A stretch of DNA of 64,000 nucleotides from Conexibacter sp. DBS9H8 (GCF_023330685.1 NZ_CP097128.1:310001-374000); one strand, 5' to 3'; positions 35,331-44,164 are shown, numbered from the stretch's first letter. A program made the numbers and translations. Notes: generated from the sequence alone by a model not told the origin.

Positions 35331-36104
35331 ATGGACGGCGTCCGCATCAGCACGATCGCGACGACCCCGGTCAAGGGTCTCGCCCTGCATGCCCGTGAGG
35401 AGGTCGAGCTCGGACCGGCCGGCGTGGCCGACAACCGCTGCTTCTACCTCATCGACGAGCGGGACGTCCTCCTCAACGCCAAGCGCGTCGACGCCCTCTC
35501 CGCCGTCCGCGCCGAACTGGACCCTGCGGCGGCGACGCTCCGCCTGCGCTTCCCCGACGGCAGTGACGCGATCGAGGGGATCGAGCCCGGGCCGGCCCAA
35601 CCGACACGGTTCTTCTCCCGGTCCCCGCCGGCCGAACCGGTCTGTCCGGGCCTGTCGGCGGCGTTGTCGGACTTCTGTCGCCGTCACGTCCGGCTCGTCC
35701 GCGCCGACCCGGAAGCGACCGGCAACGACCGCGGCCGGGGCGGGTCGGTGTCGCTGCTCTCGGACGGCTCCCTCGCTCACCTCAGCGCCCGGGCCGGCGA
35801 GCCGGTCGACCCGCGTCGCTTCCGGATGCTGTTTGGCGTCGAGGGCGTCCCCGCCCACGGCGAGGACGCCTGGGTCGGCAGACAGGTTCGGATCGGGGAG
35901 GCGACCGTCCGCTTCCACGGCCACGTCGGCCGCTGTCGCATCACGACGCTTGATCCTGACAGCGGCGCGGTCACCTTGGCGACCCTTGACCTGCTCGCCT
36001 ACCGGTCCGGGCTGGCGACGACCGAGCCACTTGCCTTCGGCATCTACGGAGAGGTGACCGTCCCCGGAGCCGTCCGGGTCGGCGACGTCGTCGACCCCGG
36101 CTGA
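35331..36104 (+). CDS. MOSC-domain protein
   Basis: A 257-residue protein with an N-terminal MOSC_N barrel (ISTIATTPVKGLALHAREEV) and a C-terminal MOSC domain (RFRMLFGVEGV, GRQVRIGEATVRFHGHVGRC, RITTLDPDSG). MOSC proteins bind sulfur or molybdenum cofactor and act in sulfur transfer or N-hydroxyl reduction. The Cys in HVGRCRITT is in the position used to hold the molybdenum cofactor in mARC-like members. The start is fixed by the -10 box. A hairpin covers the stop codon. Confidence 0.87.
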   Translation: MDGVRISTIATTPVKGLALHAREEVELGPAGVADNRCFYLIDERDVLLNAKRVDALSAVRAELDPAAATLRLRFPDGSDAIEGIEPGPAQPTRFFSRSPPAEPVCPGLSAALSDFCRRHVRLVRADPEATGNDRGRGGSVSLLSDGSLAHLSARAGEPVDPRRFRMLFGVEGVPAHGEDAWVGRQVRIGEATVRFHGHVGRCRITTLDPDSGAVTLATLDLLAYRSGLATTEPLAFGIYGEVTVPGAVRVGDVVDPG

Positions 36105-36118
36105 GCGGTTGGCTCAGC
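36100..36118. terminator. Hairpin at MOSC stop codon
   Basis: GCTGAGC at 36100 pairs with GCTCAGC at 36112 around a five-base loop. It contains the MOSC stop and lies before the convergent methyltransferase gene. Confidence 0.5.
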
Positions 36119-36135
36119 GCGACGGGGTGGGCGGG

Positions 36136-36786
36136 TCAGCCGGACCGCCGAGCGGTCCCGATCACGATTGGGTTGACCGGCAGCCAGGCGGGTGGGAACA
36201 CCTTCTCGCGCTGGGCCTCGATCCGCAGCGGCGACCCGGCAATCGTGGCGAGCGTCTCACGCGAGCAGTGACACCCGCCGCCGATCAGCGGCCAGGCGCC
36301 CGAACGGTCGAGCCCGCGCTGGACCGCCGCCATCCGCGGGGAGCTTGAGCGGACGTGTTCGAGGAAGCGCAACTGCCCGCCGGGGGCGAGCACGCGGTGC
36401 AGCTCCGACAGCACCCGGCGCTGGTCGGAGACCGAGCAGAGCACAAGGCAGCTGACGGCCGCGTCAAAGCTGCCGTCCTCACACGGCAGCGACTCGGCTT
36501 GGCCGTCGATCACCCGCACCGGGACGGGGGCGGCGGCCGCCGCCGCCATCGCCTTGCCGCGCAGGAACTCCTCCGGCTCGACGGCGACGACCTCCGTCAC
36601 CGCCGTCGGGTAGTGGGTGAAGTTGAGGCCGTTGCCGGCCCCGATCTCGAGCACCCGCCCGCTGAGGCCGGCGACGAGCTCGGCACGGTAGCGGGCAAAA
36701 CCCTCATCGCCGAACCGGCTCAGCGCCGACCACAGCCGAGCGAAGATTGGATGATGGACCGGCGATGGACCCAATGTCGTCGTCAC
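36136..36786 (-). CDS. Class I SAM-dependent methyltransferase
   Basis: A 216-residue methyltransferase of the UbiE/Methyltransf_11 type. Motif I is GRVLEIGAGNGLNFTHYP, the acidic motif II VVAVEPEEFLR, and DGSFDAAVSCLVLCSVSDQ and LHRVLAPGGQLRFLEHVRSS complete the core. Ser-His-Cys segments near the end (GGGCHCSRET) resemble thiol- or metal-related family members. The substrate is unknown. GTG 36786 is chosen because CACAAT, a likely -10 box, sits six bases upstream. Confidence 0.88.
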   Translation of the reverse strand: MTTTLGPSPVHHPIFARLWSALSRFGDEGFARYRAELVAGLSGRVLEIGAGNGLNFTHYPTAVTEVVAVEPEEFLRGKAMAAAAAAPVPVRVIDGQAESLPCEDGSFDAAVSCLVLCSVSDQRRVLSELHRVLAPGGQLRFLEHVRSSSPRMAAVQRGLDRSGAWPLIGGGCHCSRETLATIAGSPLRIEAQREKVFPPAWLPVNPIVIGTARRSG

Positions 36787-36792
36787 CGGGTC

Positions 36793-36798
36793 ATTGTG
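36793..36798 (-). promoter_or_regulatory. -10 box of methyltransferase gene (leaderless)
   Basis: CACAAT on the minus strand, six bases before GTG 36786. Confidence 0.35.
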
Positions 36799-36949
36799 AC
36801 GGAGCCGGCGCCGACCCGGCAGTCTGGCGGCGGGGATCAACACCGCCTGAGCGGCCGCACATCGTTTCTGGGCGCAGCGCACCGTTCGGCGCTCACCGGT
36901 GTTCTAGGCGACGGGCATGCAGTGCCATGCCCGTCCGCTGGGACCGACC

Positions 36950-38218
36950 ATGACCTCCGTCACCCGAGAACATCACCGATGGCGCTTGCTTACTGCGTGC
37001 CTCGTGGCCGCGTGGCTGGTCGCGTCGGTGGCGGTGGCGAGCGCGTCAGCACGGATGATTCCGGAGGGCGCCGCCCTGTGGTTCGCCTGCACCGAACCGT
37101 CGTTCGCCGGGCCGCCCCAACTGGCCTGCCCGCAGCCGTACACGCCGCAGTACCTCAGCACGTTCCTCGCCGGCTTCCAGCGCTTCACACCTGAGAACGA
37201 ATTTCAGATGCAGTACCTCGAGCCGTACCAGAACCACTTCAACTTCACCGTCGCAGATCAGATCGCCCGGTTCGCGGTTGAGCACCACCTCACGATCCGC
37301 GGTCACAGCCTGCTGTGGTGGGCGGAGGAGCCCGCGTGGCTCAGTAACCCGCTGCTGCGGTGGACCGCACCCGCGTTACGAGCGGTGATGGACGATTACA
37401 TCAGAACGGTCGTCGGCCACTTCGCTCGAGCGTTCCCCGGACTGGTCAGTGAGTGGGATGTCGTCAACGAGCCACTCACCCAGACGGGGACGCTGATCAC
37501 CTCGATCTGGGAGCAGGTACTTGGACCCGGTTACATCGCGGCGGCGCTCACCGATGCGCACGAGGCCGATCCGGCGGCGAACCTCGTCATCAACAGCGAA
37601 GGCTCCGGGGCGCCGGGACCGGAGACCACGGCGCTTCTGAACCTCGCCACCGGGCTCAAACGCGAGAACGTCCCGCTCGACACTGTCGGCTTCGAGGCCC
37701 ACGTGACAACGGCCGATGCCCCGTCACTCCGCCAGCTGCTGTCTCTCTGGCGACAGTACGCGTTGATCGGCGTCAACGTGGAGGTCACCGAACTGGACGT
37801 CAACAACCTGCCCGGCGGGCTCGATGATCCCGCCGCCAAGCAGGCGGTGTTCGAGCGCTACGCCACCGCCTGCCAGCTTGCCCCCAACTGCACCGGATAC
37901 ACCGTCTGGGGGGTCGCCGACAGCTACTCCTGGCTCGGGCCCGAGACCGACGCGCTTCTCTACGACCCCGGCTTCCGGCCGACCCCCGCCGCGGCGGTCG
38001 TCGCCGCGACCCTCGCCGGGCAGCCCGCCCCGGGCGGCCGGGCCACCGGCGCGCCCCGGCTCGCGGGGTGTCGGCGACGCGACCGAGCGCGCGCACGCCG
38101 GCGGCGGTCATGCCGGGGCGGCCACGGGCGCGCCGGTTCGCCGTCGCGAGCTCAGAAGCGCACGGGAGCCCAGCGGCGGCCGCCGTCCTCGGTCAGCCAG
38201 ACCCGACCCGGGGAGTAG
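36950..38218 (+). CDS. Secreted GH10 endo-beta-1,4-xylanase-like enzyme
   Basis: A 422-residue glycoside hydrolase of family 10, which cleaves xylan. It has a signal peptide (LLTACLVAAWLVASVAVASA) and a TIM barrel with ENEFQMQY, TIRGHSLLWWAEEPAW, the acid/base Glu in SEWDVVNEPL and the nucleophile Glu in NVEVTELDVNNLP; GYTVWGVADSYSWLG closes the site. The domain ends near residue 350. The remaining 60 or so residues are an Arg-rich, non-domain tail that runs into the 3' end of the convergent pseudogene, probably because an older stop codon was lost. ATG 36950 gives the better signal peptide start than 36917. Confidence 0.93.
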   Translation: MTSVTREHHRWRLLTACLVAAWLVASVAVASASARMIPEGAALWFACTEPSFAGPPQLACPQPYTPQYLSTFLAGFQRFTPENEFQMQYLEPYQNHFNFTVADQIARFAVEHHLTIRGHSLLWWAEEPAWLSNPLLRWTAPALRAVMDDYIRTVVGHFARAFPGLVSEWDVVNEPLTQTGTLITSIWEQVLGPGYIAAALTDAHEADPAANLVINSEGSGAPGPETTALLNLATGLKRENVPLDTVGFEAHVTTADAPSLRQLLSLWRQYALIGVNVEVTELDVNNLPGGLDDPAAKQAVFERYATACQLAPNCTGYTVWGVADSYSWLGPETDALLYDPGFRPTPAAAVVAATLAGQPAPGGRATGAPRLAGCRRRDRARARRRRSCRGGHGRAGSPSRAQKRTGAQRRPPSSVSQTRPGE

Positions 38219-39260
38219 CGGGCCGGGGAAGAGACGGCCGCAGGGCCCTCGATCACGACCCCGTCCGCCGGCGTGGTGAAGCCGAGGTCGCTCCAGGGGA
38301 TGCCGCCGCTGTCGAGGGCGAGCGCGCTTGACCAGGTCCGGTTGCCGTCACCGCTGCAGGAGAGGAGGGTCGCCCCGCTGCTCGCGCTGACGACGAGGGC
38401 GTGCGGGCGACGGTGGTGCCGGCGACGGCGACGCCGGCGGGACCGTAGGGGTTCCTGCCGCGGTTCAGACCGGGCTGGGCGACCGGCCGAAAGGTCTGCC
38501 CGCCGTTGCTGGAGTGCAGCAGTGCGGTGTCCCCGAATTCGCTGCCGCCGGTCACCCACACGGAGGACCCGTGCACGGTGATCGTCGCCCCGAAGCCTGC
38601 GCGGGGCAGCGCGCTCACCCGCACCCACGGTCCCGCCGTGAGGCCGCGTCGGTAGAGCGCCTCGGGGCCACAGCGCCCGCCGCCGGAGGCGGGGCAGGGG
38701 CGCCGATGGCCAGCCGGCGGCGGCCGAGAACCGGCTCGAGGTCGACGATGTCCCGCGCCGGGGCGGGCGCGTGCACCCAGTCGGCGCCACCGTCGGTCGT
38801 CTGCCCGAGCCCGTCCCCGAAGGCGTAGCCGTCATGAGCGGTGGCGAAGCGCAGGCCCCAGAGGCCGTTGCCGGCCAGGCCGCTCGCCGCCTCCCGGGGG
38901 GCGGGCAGGCCGACGCGGGGCACCCCGCGGTCGGTGCTTTTGAGAATCGCCGAGCAGGGCGCATGGGGTGGTCCCGAGGACGAAGGCGATCTCAGCGGAG
39001 ATGAAGGTGATCCTCGTCGCCCGGACGCCGGCGGGCACCGGCCCGCCGGCGGGGGTTGCCGCCGTGGCCGCCGAGGTGGCCACCCCCGTGCTGGCCGGGC
39101 GGGGGGTGCCGGTCGCGGGATGCCGGTCGCGGGATGCCGGTCGCGGGGCTGGCCGAGGCGGGAACGGGGCGGTCCGCGGTCGAGGTGGGGTGCCGCCACA
39201 CCCCGCGATCGCTGCGGCGATGGTGATGAGGGCCGGCGGAGAGCGAAGGGGACGAAGCAC
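38152..39260 (-). pseudogene. Frameshifted beta-propeller lipoprotein (Ycf48/BNR-like)
   Basis: Protein-like sequence continues across three reading frames. Frame 1 (from ATG 39260) gives a lipoprotein signal (LITIAAAIAGC) and VRATRITFISAEIAFVLGTT. Near 38960 it shifts to ILKSTDRGVPRVGLPAPREA and FATAHDGYAFGDGLGQTTDG; near 38690 to GLTAGPWVRVSALPRAGFGA and TALLHSSNGGQTF; near 38410 to RPHALVVSASSGATLL, ending WLTEDGGRRWAPVRF. The STDRG, TTDGG, SSNGG and TEDGG turns are propeller-blade motifs of the BNR/Ycf48 type. Three single-base shifts in 1.1 kb mean a decayed gene or poor sequence quality. Confidence 0.75.
39107..39148 (+). repeat. 14-base tandem repeat, three copies
   Basis: TGCCGGTCGCGGGA repeats three times within the 5' part of the pseudogene; the last copy differs at its final base. 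Fourteen is not a multiple of three, so gain or loss of one copy would shift the frame. Confidence 0.85.
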
Positions 39261-39343
39261 CCGAAGGAAGTCATTACGTGACGCGAGCGATCCGCGGCCG
39301 GCATCCGGGCCTCGCCGGTCGGGCGAGTGTGAGAGACTCAGGC

Positions 39344-40276
39344 GTGCCCCTGTTTCGCTCCAACCAACCCACGGGGCCCAGCGACGCCGAACTCCGGGCC
39401 GCCGAGGTCGACCTCGAGCGGATCCGTCAGGGCGGAATCCCGCTCGGGGCCGAGCAACGCCTCAGGCGCGTCGCCGAGCAGACCGACCCGTTCTTCACGA
39501 GCGACCTCTCCAGTAAGGAGTACGCGCTCGCGCAGGCCTCAGGGCTGCAGCCGGTCTCCCAGGTGATGGGCTCCTCGGTCGTCCAGCACGGCTGGGGGGT
39601 CGGCCAGACCTACTACTACTCCGGCGAGATCACCGCCCTGTCTGACCCGTGGAACCTGGCTCGCGACCGCGCGTTCGGACGGCTCGAGCAGGAGGCGCGG
39701 CTCGCCGGGGCGGACGCGGTGATCGGGATCGAGATGTCCCACCGTGCCATCGGCGACCCGAACAACGTCGAGCTCGTCGTCTTCGGCACCGCCGTGCGCG
39801 ACCGTGCCCTGCCCCGCCGCGCAGCCGGATTCGGCTCCTGCACCCTGTCGGGCCAGGACGTCGACAAGCTGCGCCGGATCGGGGCGGAGGTGTGTGGCGT
39901 GGTCGGGCACACGACGGTGCTGTGCGTCCAGCTGAGCATGACCTCGAACTGGGTGATGAACTCGAGCGGCTGGCTCGGTGGGGCCGGCGCCCAGAACATG
40001 GAGATCAGCGAGATCTCCCACGGGGTCGCCGCCGCCCGCAGCCGCGCGATGGCGGAGGTTCACCGCCAGGCGGCGGTCGCGGGCGCGAACACGATCGTCG
40101 TCTCCACCCTGCGCCACTCGATCGACCATCGTGAGTACGAGCAGGCGGTCGGGATGCGTTACCACCTCTTCTACGTGACGATGAACGTGCTCGGCACCGC
40201 CATCAAGCTCGACGCCCACCCACCCCATCCGGCACCACTGCAGGCGCCGATGATGTCCATCAACCTCGGCAGCTGA
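39344..40276 (+). CDS. Duplicated YbjQ-type heavy-metal-binding-domain protein (first paralogue)
   Basis: A 310-residue cytoplasmic protein with two YbjQ/UPF0145-like domains. The first contains PFFTSDLSSKEYALAQASGL and GADAVIGIEMSHRAIG; the second QDVDKLRRIGAEVCGVVGH and AVAGANTIVVSTLRHSI. The YbjQ fold forms pentameric or dimeric assemblies of unknown function in other bacteria; the heavy-metal label is by family name only. The N-terminal 45 residues are a charged helical segment. GTG 39344 is chosen because the upstream frame enters the promoter region. The second paralogue follows after 12 bases. Confidence 0.8.
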   Translation: MPLFRSNQPTGPSDAELRAAEVDLERIRQGGIPLGAEQRLRRVAEQTDPFFTSDLSSKEYALAQASGLQPVSQVMGSSVVQHGWGVGQTYYYSGEITALSDPWNLARDRAFGRLEQEARLAGADAVIGIEMSHRAIGDPNNVELVVFGTAVRDRALPRRAAGFGSCTLSGQDVDKLRRIGAEVCGVVGHTTVLCVQLSMTSNWVMNSSGWLGGAGAQNMEISEISHGVAAARSRAMAEVHRQAAVAGANTIVVSTLRHSIDHREYEQAVGMRYHLFYVTMNVLGTAIKLDAHPPHPAPLQAPMMSINLGS

Positions 40277-40288
40277 CGGAGGTCAGGT

Positions 40289-41116
40289 ATGGCTGATTAC
40301 GACCCGAACAGCACGGAGGGGCTCGCCCTCCACGCGACGGAGCGGCTCGAGATGAACCGCCGCGGGCTGTTCACCTCGGACCTGTCCGTCAACGAGTACC
40401 TGTGCGTCGAGAAGGCCGGTTTTGAACCGGTCGGCCTCGTCGTCGGCTCGAGCATCTACCACGTCGGCTACCAGTTCGCAGCTCTGCGCCAGAACCAGGA
40501 GCTGACCGTCCTCAGCCAGGCGATGTATCACGCCCGCGAGCTGGCGATGACCCGGATGGAGGAGGAAGCCGACCAGCTCGGTGCCGACGGGGTCGTCGGC
40601 GTCCGCCTGGAGATCGGCCGGTACGAGTGGGGCGCGGACATGGCCGAGTTCATCGCCATCGGGACGGCGATCAAGCACAAGGGCGGCAAGCTCCACCGCG
40701 CCCCCAACGGGCGGCCGTTCACGAGCGACCTCTCCGGCCAGGCGTTCTGGACGCTGATGCAGACCGGGAAGCGGCCGGTCGGTCTTGTGATGGGCAGCTG
40801 CGTCTACCACGTCGCCCACCGCGGAATCCTCCAGTCGATGAAGCAGGCCGGGCGCAACGTCGAGCTCGAGCAGTACACACAGGCGCTCTATGACGCCCGC
40901 GAACTGGCGATGGAGCGGATGCAGGCAGAGGCCGAGGCGATCGGGGACGGCGTGCTCGGCATCGTCGAGGTCAAGCTCCGCGAGCAGAGCCACGGCTGGG
41001 GGAGCCACACGATCGAGTTCTTCGCACTCGGCACGGCGGTCGTCCCGAACGAGCACGTCGACGCCGACCACCAGCTCCCCGACATCACCCCGACGCTCGA
41101 CATCAACGACCGCTGA
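40289..41116 (+). CDS. Duplicated YbjQ-type heavy-metal-binding-domain protein (second paralogue)
   Basis: A 275-residue protein with two YbjQ-like domains: GLFTSDLSVNEYLCVEKAGF with GADGVVGVRLEIGRYEWG, then PFTSDLSGQAFWTLMQTGKR with VLGIVEVKLREQSHGWG. It shares the FTSDLS and RELAMxRMxxEA signatures with its neighbour and has a good ribosome-binding site (GGAGG) in the 12-base gap, so the pair forms an operon. A mixed complex of the two proteins is likely but unproven. Its stop codon lies inside a bidirectional terminator. Confidence 0.8.
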   Translation: MADYDPNSTEGLALHATERLEMNRRGLFTSDLSVNEYLCVEKAGFEPVGLVVGSSIYHVGYQFAALRQNQELTVLSQAMYHARELAMTRMEEEADQLGADGVVGVRLEIGRYEWGADMAEFIAIGTAIKHKGGKLHRAPNGRPFTSDLSGQAFWTLMQTGKRPVGLVMGSCVYHVAHRGILQSMKQAGRNVELEQYTQALYDARELAMERMQAEAEAIGDGVLGIVEVKLREQSHGWGSHTIEFFALGTAVVPNEHVDADHQLPDITPTLDINDR

Positions 41117-41138
41117 GGGGCGTAGCGCCTCAGCGGTC
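41108..41138. terminator. Bidirectional terminator spanning two stop codons
   Basis: GACCGCTGAGG at 41108 and CCTCAGCGGTC at 41128 form a perfect 11-base stem with a nine-base loop. Each arm encodes the last codons and the stop (Asp-Arg-stop) of the converging genes. Confidence 0.8.
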
Positions 41139-41530
41139 GGCGGCCCCGGCGGCGAGGGCGCCGAGCCGGCAGATCGCCTCGTAGGCGATCGGGCCATACA
41201 GGGTCTCCAGGACCGGCTCGACCGGCCAGGGGGCGCTCAGCTCGACGGTGATCTGGCTGCCGGACCGTGGGGGGTGATGGAGTGGCGGACCCGGACCAGA
41301 CCGATCCGCCAGGTCCAGGACGTCGCTGTGGCCTCAGTGATCAGGGCGAGGACCGGGACGACCCCGGCGAGCAGGATCACACCGGCGCTCGGGCTGGTGA
41401 CCCGGGCGCCGCCGAACCCGCGGACGCCCCGGATGTGGGGCGCCCAGCGGTGCCACTGGCCCGGCTCGGCCAGCAGCGCCCACACCGCCGCCGGCGGCGC
41501 GGAGCTGTCGGCGGTGTAGGTGAAAGCCAC
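41130..41530 (-). pseudogene. Frameshifted SRPBCC-family gene
   Basis: The gene opens at GTG 41530 with AFTYTADSSAPPAAVWALLA and GQWHRWAPHIRGVRGFGG, a typical SRPBCC (Bet v 1-like) N terminus with ligand-cavity helices. The frame stops early, but a single-base shift near 41260 restores SQITVELSAPWPVEPVLETL and a C-terminal helix ending in GAADR and a stop at 41130. The intact protein would have about 133 residues. One base appears to be missing in a G/C run. It is either a recent pseudogene or a sequencing error. Confidence 0.75.
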
Positions 41531-41593
41531 TGGAGGTGAGCCTACCGGGCGCCCGAGCCGCTCCCGGCCCACGGGCTCGGATCGGGCGGCTGG

Positions 41594-41599
41594 TAGGCT
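41594..41599 (+). promoter_or_regulatory. -10 box upstream of MMPL gene
   Basis: TAGGCT predicts a start near 41606 and a leader of about 105 bases, unusually long for this window. A GGAG ribosome-binding site precedes the ATG. Confidence 0.35.
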
Positions 41600-41712
41600 G
41601 CTGGCTCGAACCGTCAGCGTGTCTGCTCCTTCGGTGATGGGAGCGCTGGCGCTGATACCGCGACCGTCTCACGACGTCGGGGTCCCCGGCGGAGACCTGA
41701 ACGGAGAACGTG

Positions 41713-43932
41713 ATGCGGTTGATGGCGACCTGGTGTGTGCGACACCGCAGGCTGGTTCTCGCAGGATGGTTGACGGGGCTCATCGGCTTCGCGGCGATCG
41801 CCCAGAGCGTCGGCAGCGCCTACAAGAACAGCTTCTCGCTGAAGGGAACCCAGAGCTTTGAGGCGCTCGCGCTGCTCCAGCGAGCCGCCCCGCGGGCCGC
41901 CGGGGATGTCGAGCAGGTCGTCTTCAGCGTCGCGCACGGAGCGATCACCGACCCAGCCGCACGGACACGCGTACAGGCGCTGCTCGCCCGCATCGGCGCG
42001 CTTCCTGAGGTGTCCTCGGTCGCCTCCCCGTTCGCCGCCGGCAACGCCGCGCAGATCTCCAGCTCGGGCCGAATCGGCTTTGCCAACGTGATCCTCGACA
42101 AGCAGGGAATCACGTTCACCGTCAGCCAGGCCAAACGGTTCGTCGCCGCCGTGCGAGCGGGCGCGGGCGGCGGCCTGAGCGTCGCCGTTGAAGGGCAGGT
42201 CGCCGAGCAGACGGTCACCAACAACGTCTCGCGTGCCGGGTTCGGCGCGATCGCCGCGCTGATCGTGCTCTTCCTCGTGTTCGGGTCCCTCCTGGCCGCC
42301 GTGCTCCCGCTGATCACCGCCGGGTTCGCCCTCGGGGTCGGCACCGCGGTGGTCGGTCTGCTCTCCCACCTGCTCGACATGGCCTCCTTCAGCTCCGAGT
42401 TGGCGCTGCTGATCGGCCTCGGGGTCGGCGTCGACTACGCCCTCTTCATCGTCACCCGCCACCGGCAGGGACTGCAGCAGGGCAAGTCGGTCGAGGCGTC
42501 GATCGTGGAGGCGCTCGATACCTCCGGTCGCGCGGTGATGTTCGCCGGGATCACCGTCTGCATCGCGCTGCTGGGCATGTTCGCCCTCGGGGTCAGCTTC
42601 CTCTACGGCGTCGCCGTGGCGGCCGCCGTCGTCGTCGCCTTCACCGTCTTCTCCGCGTTGACGCTGCTGCCCGCGCTGCTCGGATTCTTCGGGCCACGCA
42701 TCCTCAGTCGCCGGGCCCGGCGGGCCCTCGCGGCACAGCCGACGAGCAGCGGCACACCCAGCGGCCCGTGGGTCCGCTGGACCGGGGTCCTGCAGGCCCG
42801 GCCGGCGCTGATCGCGGCGACGGGCGTGCTCGTGATGGCCCTGATCGCGGTGCCGTTCTTCTCCATGCGCCTCGGCTCCTCCGACGCGGGCTCAGACCCG
42901 GCCGGGTCGACCACCCGCCAGGCCTATGACCTGCTTGCCCGCGGGTTCGGCCCGGGTTACAACGGTCCGCTCCAGCTCGTCGCCCAGGCCAGCGGATCGG
43001 CACAACAGGCCGCCTTCAGCCGGGTCCTCACCGCCGTCGCCCACACCCCCGGGGTTGTCCGGGTCACCCCGCCCCATCTCCTTCCCGGCGCCGGCGGAGC
43101 CCCGGCGGTGATCAGCGCCGACGCCTACCCGGTCGGGTCCCCCCAGGCGGCGTCCACCGGCGCGCTGCTCAGCACCCTCCGCGACACCGTCGTGCCCCGA
43201 GCGAGCGCCCGTAGCGGCCTGCACGTGCTGATCGGCGGCCAGACCGCGATCTTCGCCGACTTCGCCAGCGTGCTGTCCGCCAAGCTGCCGCTGTTCATCG
43301 GCGTCGTCGTGTTGTTGTCCTTCCTGCTGCTCACCGCCGTCTTCCGCAGCCTCGTCATCCCGGCCACGGCGGCGGTGATGAACATGCTGTCGGCCGGGGC
43401 CGCCTTCGGGGTCGTCACCGCCGTCTTCCAGTGGGGCTGGCTCAGCTCCGTGTTCGGCATCTCCACCGGTCCGATTGAGGCGTTCATCCCGGTGATGATG
43501 TTCGCGATCCTGTTCGGCCTGTCGATGGACTATGAGGTGTTCCTGCTCGCACGGATCTACGAGGAGTGGCACCGCACCCGGGACAACCGCCTCGCGGTCA
43601 CCCGGGGTCTTGCCGCCACCGGACGGACGATCACGGCCGCAGCGGCGATCATGATCCTCGTCTTCGGCTCCTTCATCTTCGGCGGCCAGGTGACGATTGA
43701 GATGTTCGGCCTCGGGCTCGCCGCCGCGGTTCTCCTTGACGCGCTCATCGTCCGCTCGATCATCGTGCCGGCCCTGATGCTCGTGATCGGCGCGGCCAAC
43801 TGGGCCCTTCCCCGCGCCCTCGAACGGGTCCTGCCGCGCCTCAACGTGGAGGGCGCCGCCTCCACGGGACTCGACGGGCCGGCGGAGCCGCCGGCGAGCG
43901 AGCCGCGGGAGGTTGTCGGCGCCGGACGGTAA
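41713..43932 (+). CDS. MMPL family RND transporter
   Basis: A 739-residue inner-membrane exporter with 12 predicted helices in two halves. Each half has an external loop domain after helix 1 or 7. Family motifs are LIGLGVGVDYALFIVTRHRQ in the first half and ILFGLSMDYEVFLLARIYEE in the second, with the conserved Asp-Tyr pairs of the proton relay. MMPL proteins export lipids, pigments or drugs in actinobacteria. No lipid synthesis gene or TetR partner is directly beside it, although the acyl-CoA island begins 250 bases later. ATG 41713 fits the GGAG site better than GTG 41710. Confidence 0.92.
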   Translation: MRLMATWCVRHRRLVLAGWLTGLIGFAAIAQSVGSAYKNSFSLKGTQSFEALALLQRAAPRAAGDVEQVVFSVAHGAITDPAARTRVQALLARIGALPEVSSVASPFAAGNAAQISSSGRIGFANVILDKQGITFTVSQAKRFVAAVRAGAGGGLSVAVEGQVAEQTVTNNVSRAGFGAIAALIVLFLVFGSLLAAVLPLITAGFALGVGTAVVGLLSHLLDMASFSSELALLIGLGVGVDYALFIVTRHRQGLQQGKSVEASIVEALDTSGRAVMFAGITVCIALLGMFALGVSFLYGVAVAAAVVVAFTVFSALTLLPALLGFFGPRILSRRARRALAAQPTSSGTPSGPWVRWTGVLQARPALIAATGVLVMALIAVPFFSMRLGSSDAGSDPAGSTTRQAYDLLARGFGPGYNGPLQLVAQASGSAQQAAFSRVLTAVAHTPGVVRVTPPHLLPGAGGAPAVISADAYPVGSPQAASTGALLSTLRDTVVPRASARSGLHVLIGGQTAIFADFASVLSAKLPLFIGVVVLLSFLLLTAVFRSLVIPATAAVMNMLSAGAAFGVVTAVFQWGWLSSVFGISTGPIEAFIPVMMFAILFGLSMDYEVFLLARIYEEWHRTRDNRLAVTRGLAATGRTITAAAAIMILVFGSFIFGGQVTIEMFGLGLAAAVLLDALIVRSIIVPALMLVIGAANWALPRALERVLPRLNVEGAASTGLDGPAEPPASEPREVVGAGR

Positions 43933-43941
43933 CGACCGCTA

Positions 43942-43970
43942 GGCCGCCGGTGCATTCTGCACACGCGGCC
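43942..43970 (+). terminator. Hairpin after MMPL gene
   Basis: GGCCGC/GCGGCC outer arms and GTGCA/TGCAC inner arms pair around a TTC loop, nine bases after the stop. Confidence 0.65.
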
Positions 43971-44122
43971 TGCACCATCACCCGGCACAGTCAGCAGTCA
44001 CAGGCTGAGATCCACCCAGTTCGACAGGCCCGCGCCTGTCCCGGCGGGAGGATGGCGATCCCGCGGCGCCGGCGGCGCAGATGCACGGTGCCGGCGAACT
44101 CGGTCCCGCGCACGCGGGTCGT

Positions 44123-44153
44123 GCGGCGCCTGCAGAGGTCGCGCGGCGCCTGC
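44123..44153. promoter_or_regulatory. Direct repeats upstream of 3-hydroxyacyl-CoA dehydrogenase gene
   Basis: Two exact copies of GCGGCGCCTGC at 44123 and 44143 are spaced 20 bases apart, about two helical turns. They end 11 bases before the -10 box and overlap the expected -35 region, so a dimeric regulator could bind. Confidence 0.4.
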
Positions 44154-44164
44154 CTCCGCTTGAG

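Noticed and set aside
39107-39148. Phase-variation switch based on the 14-base repeat
   Set aside because: With three copies the local frame is open, and other frameshifts downstream already break the gene.
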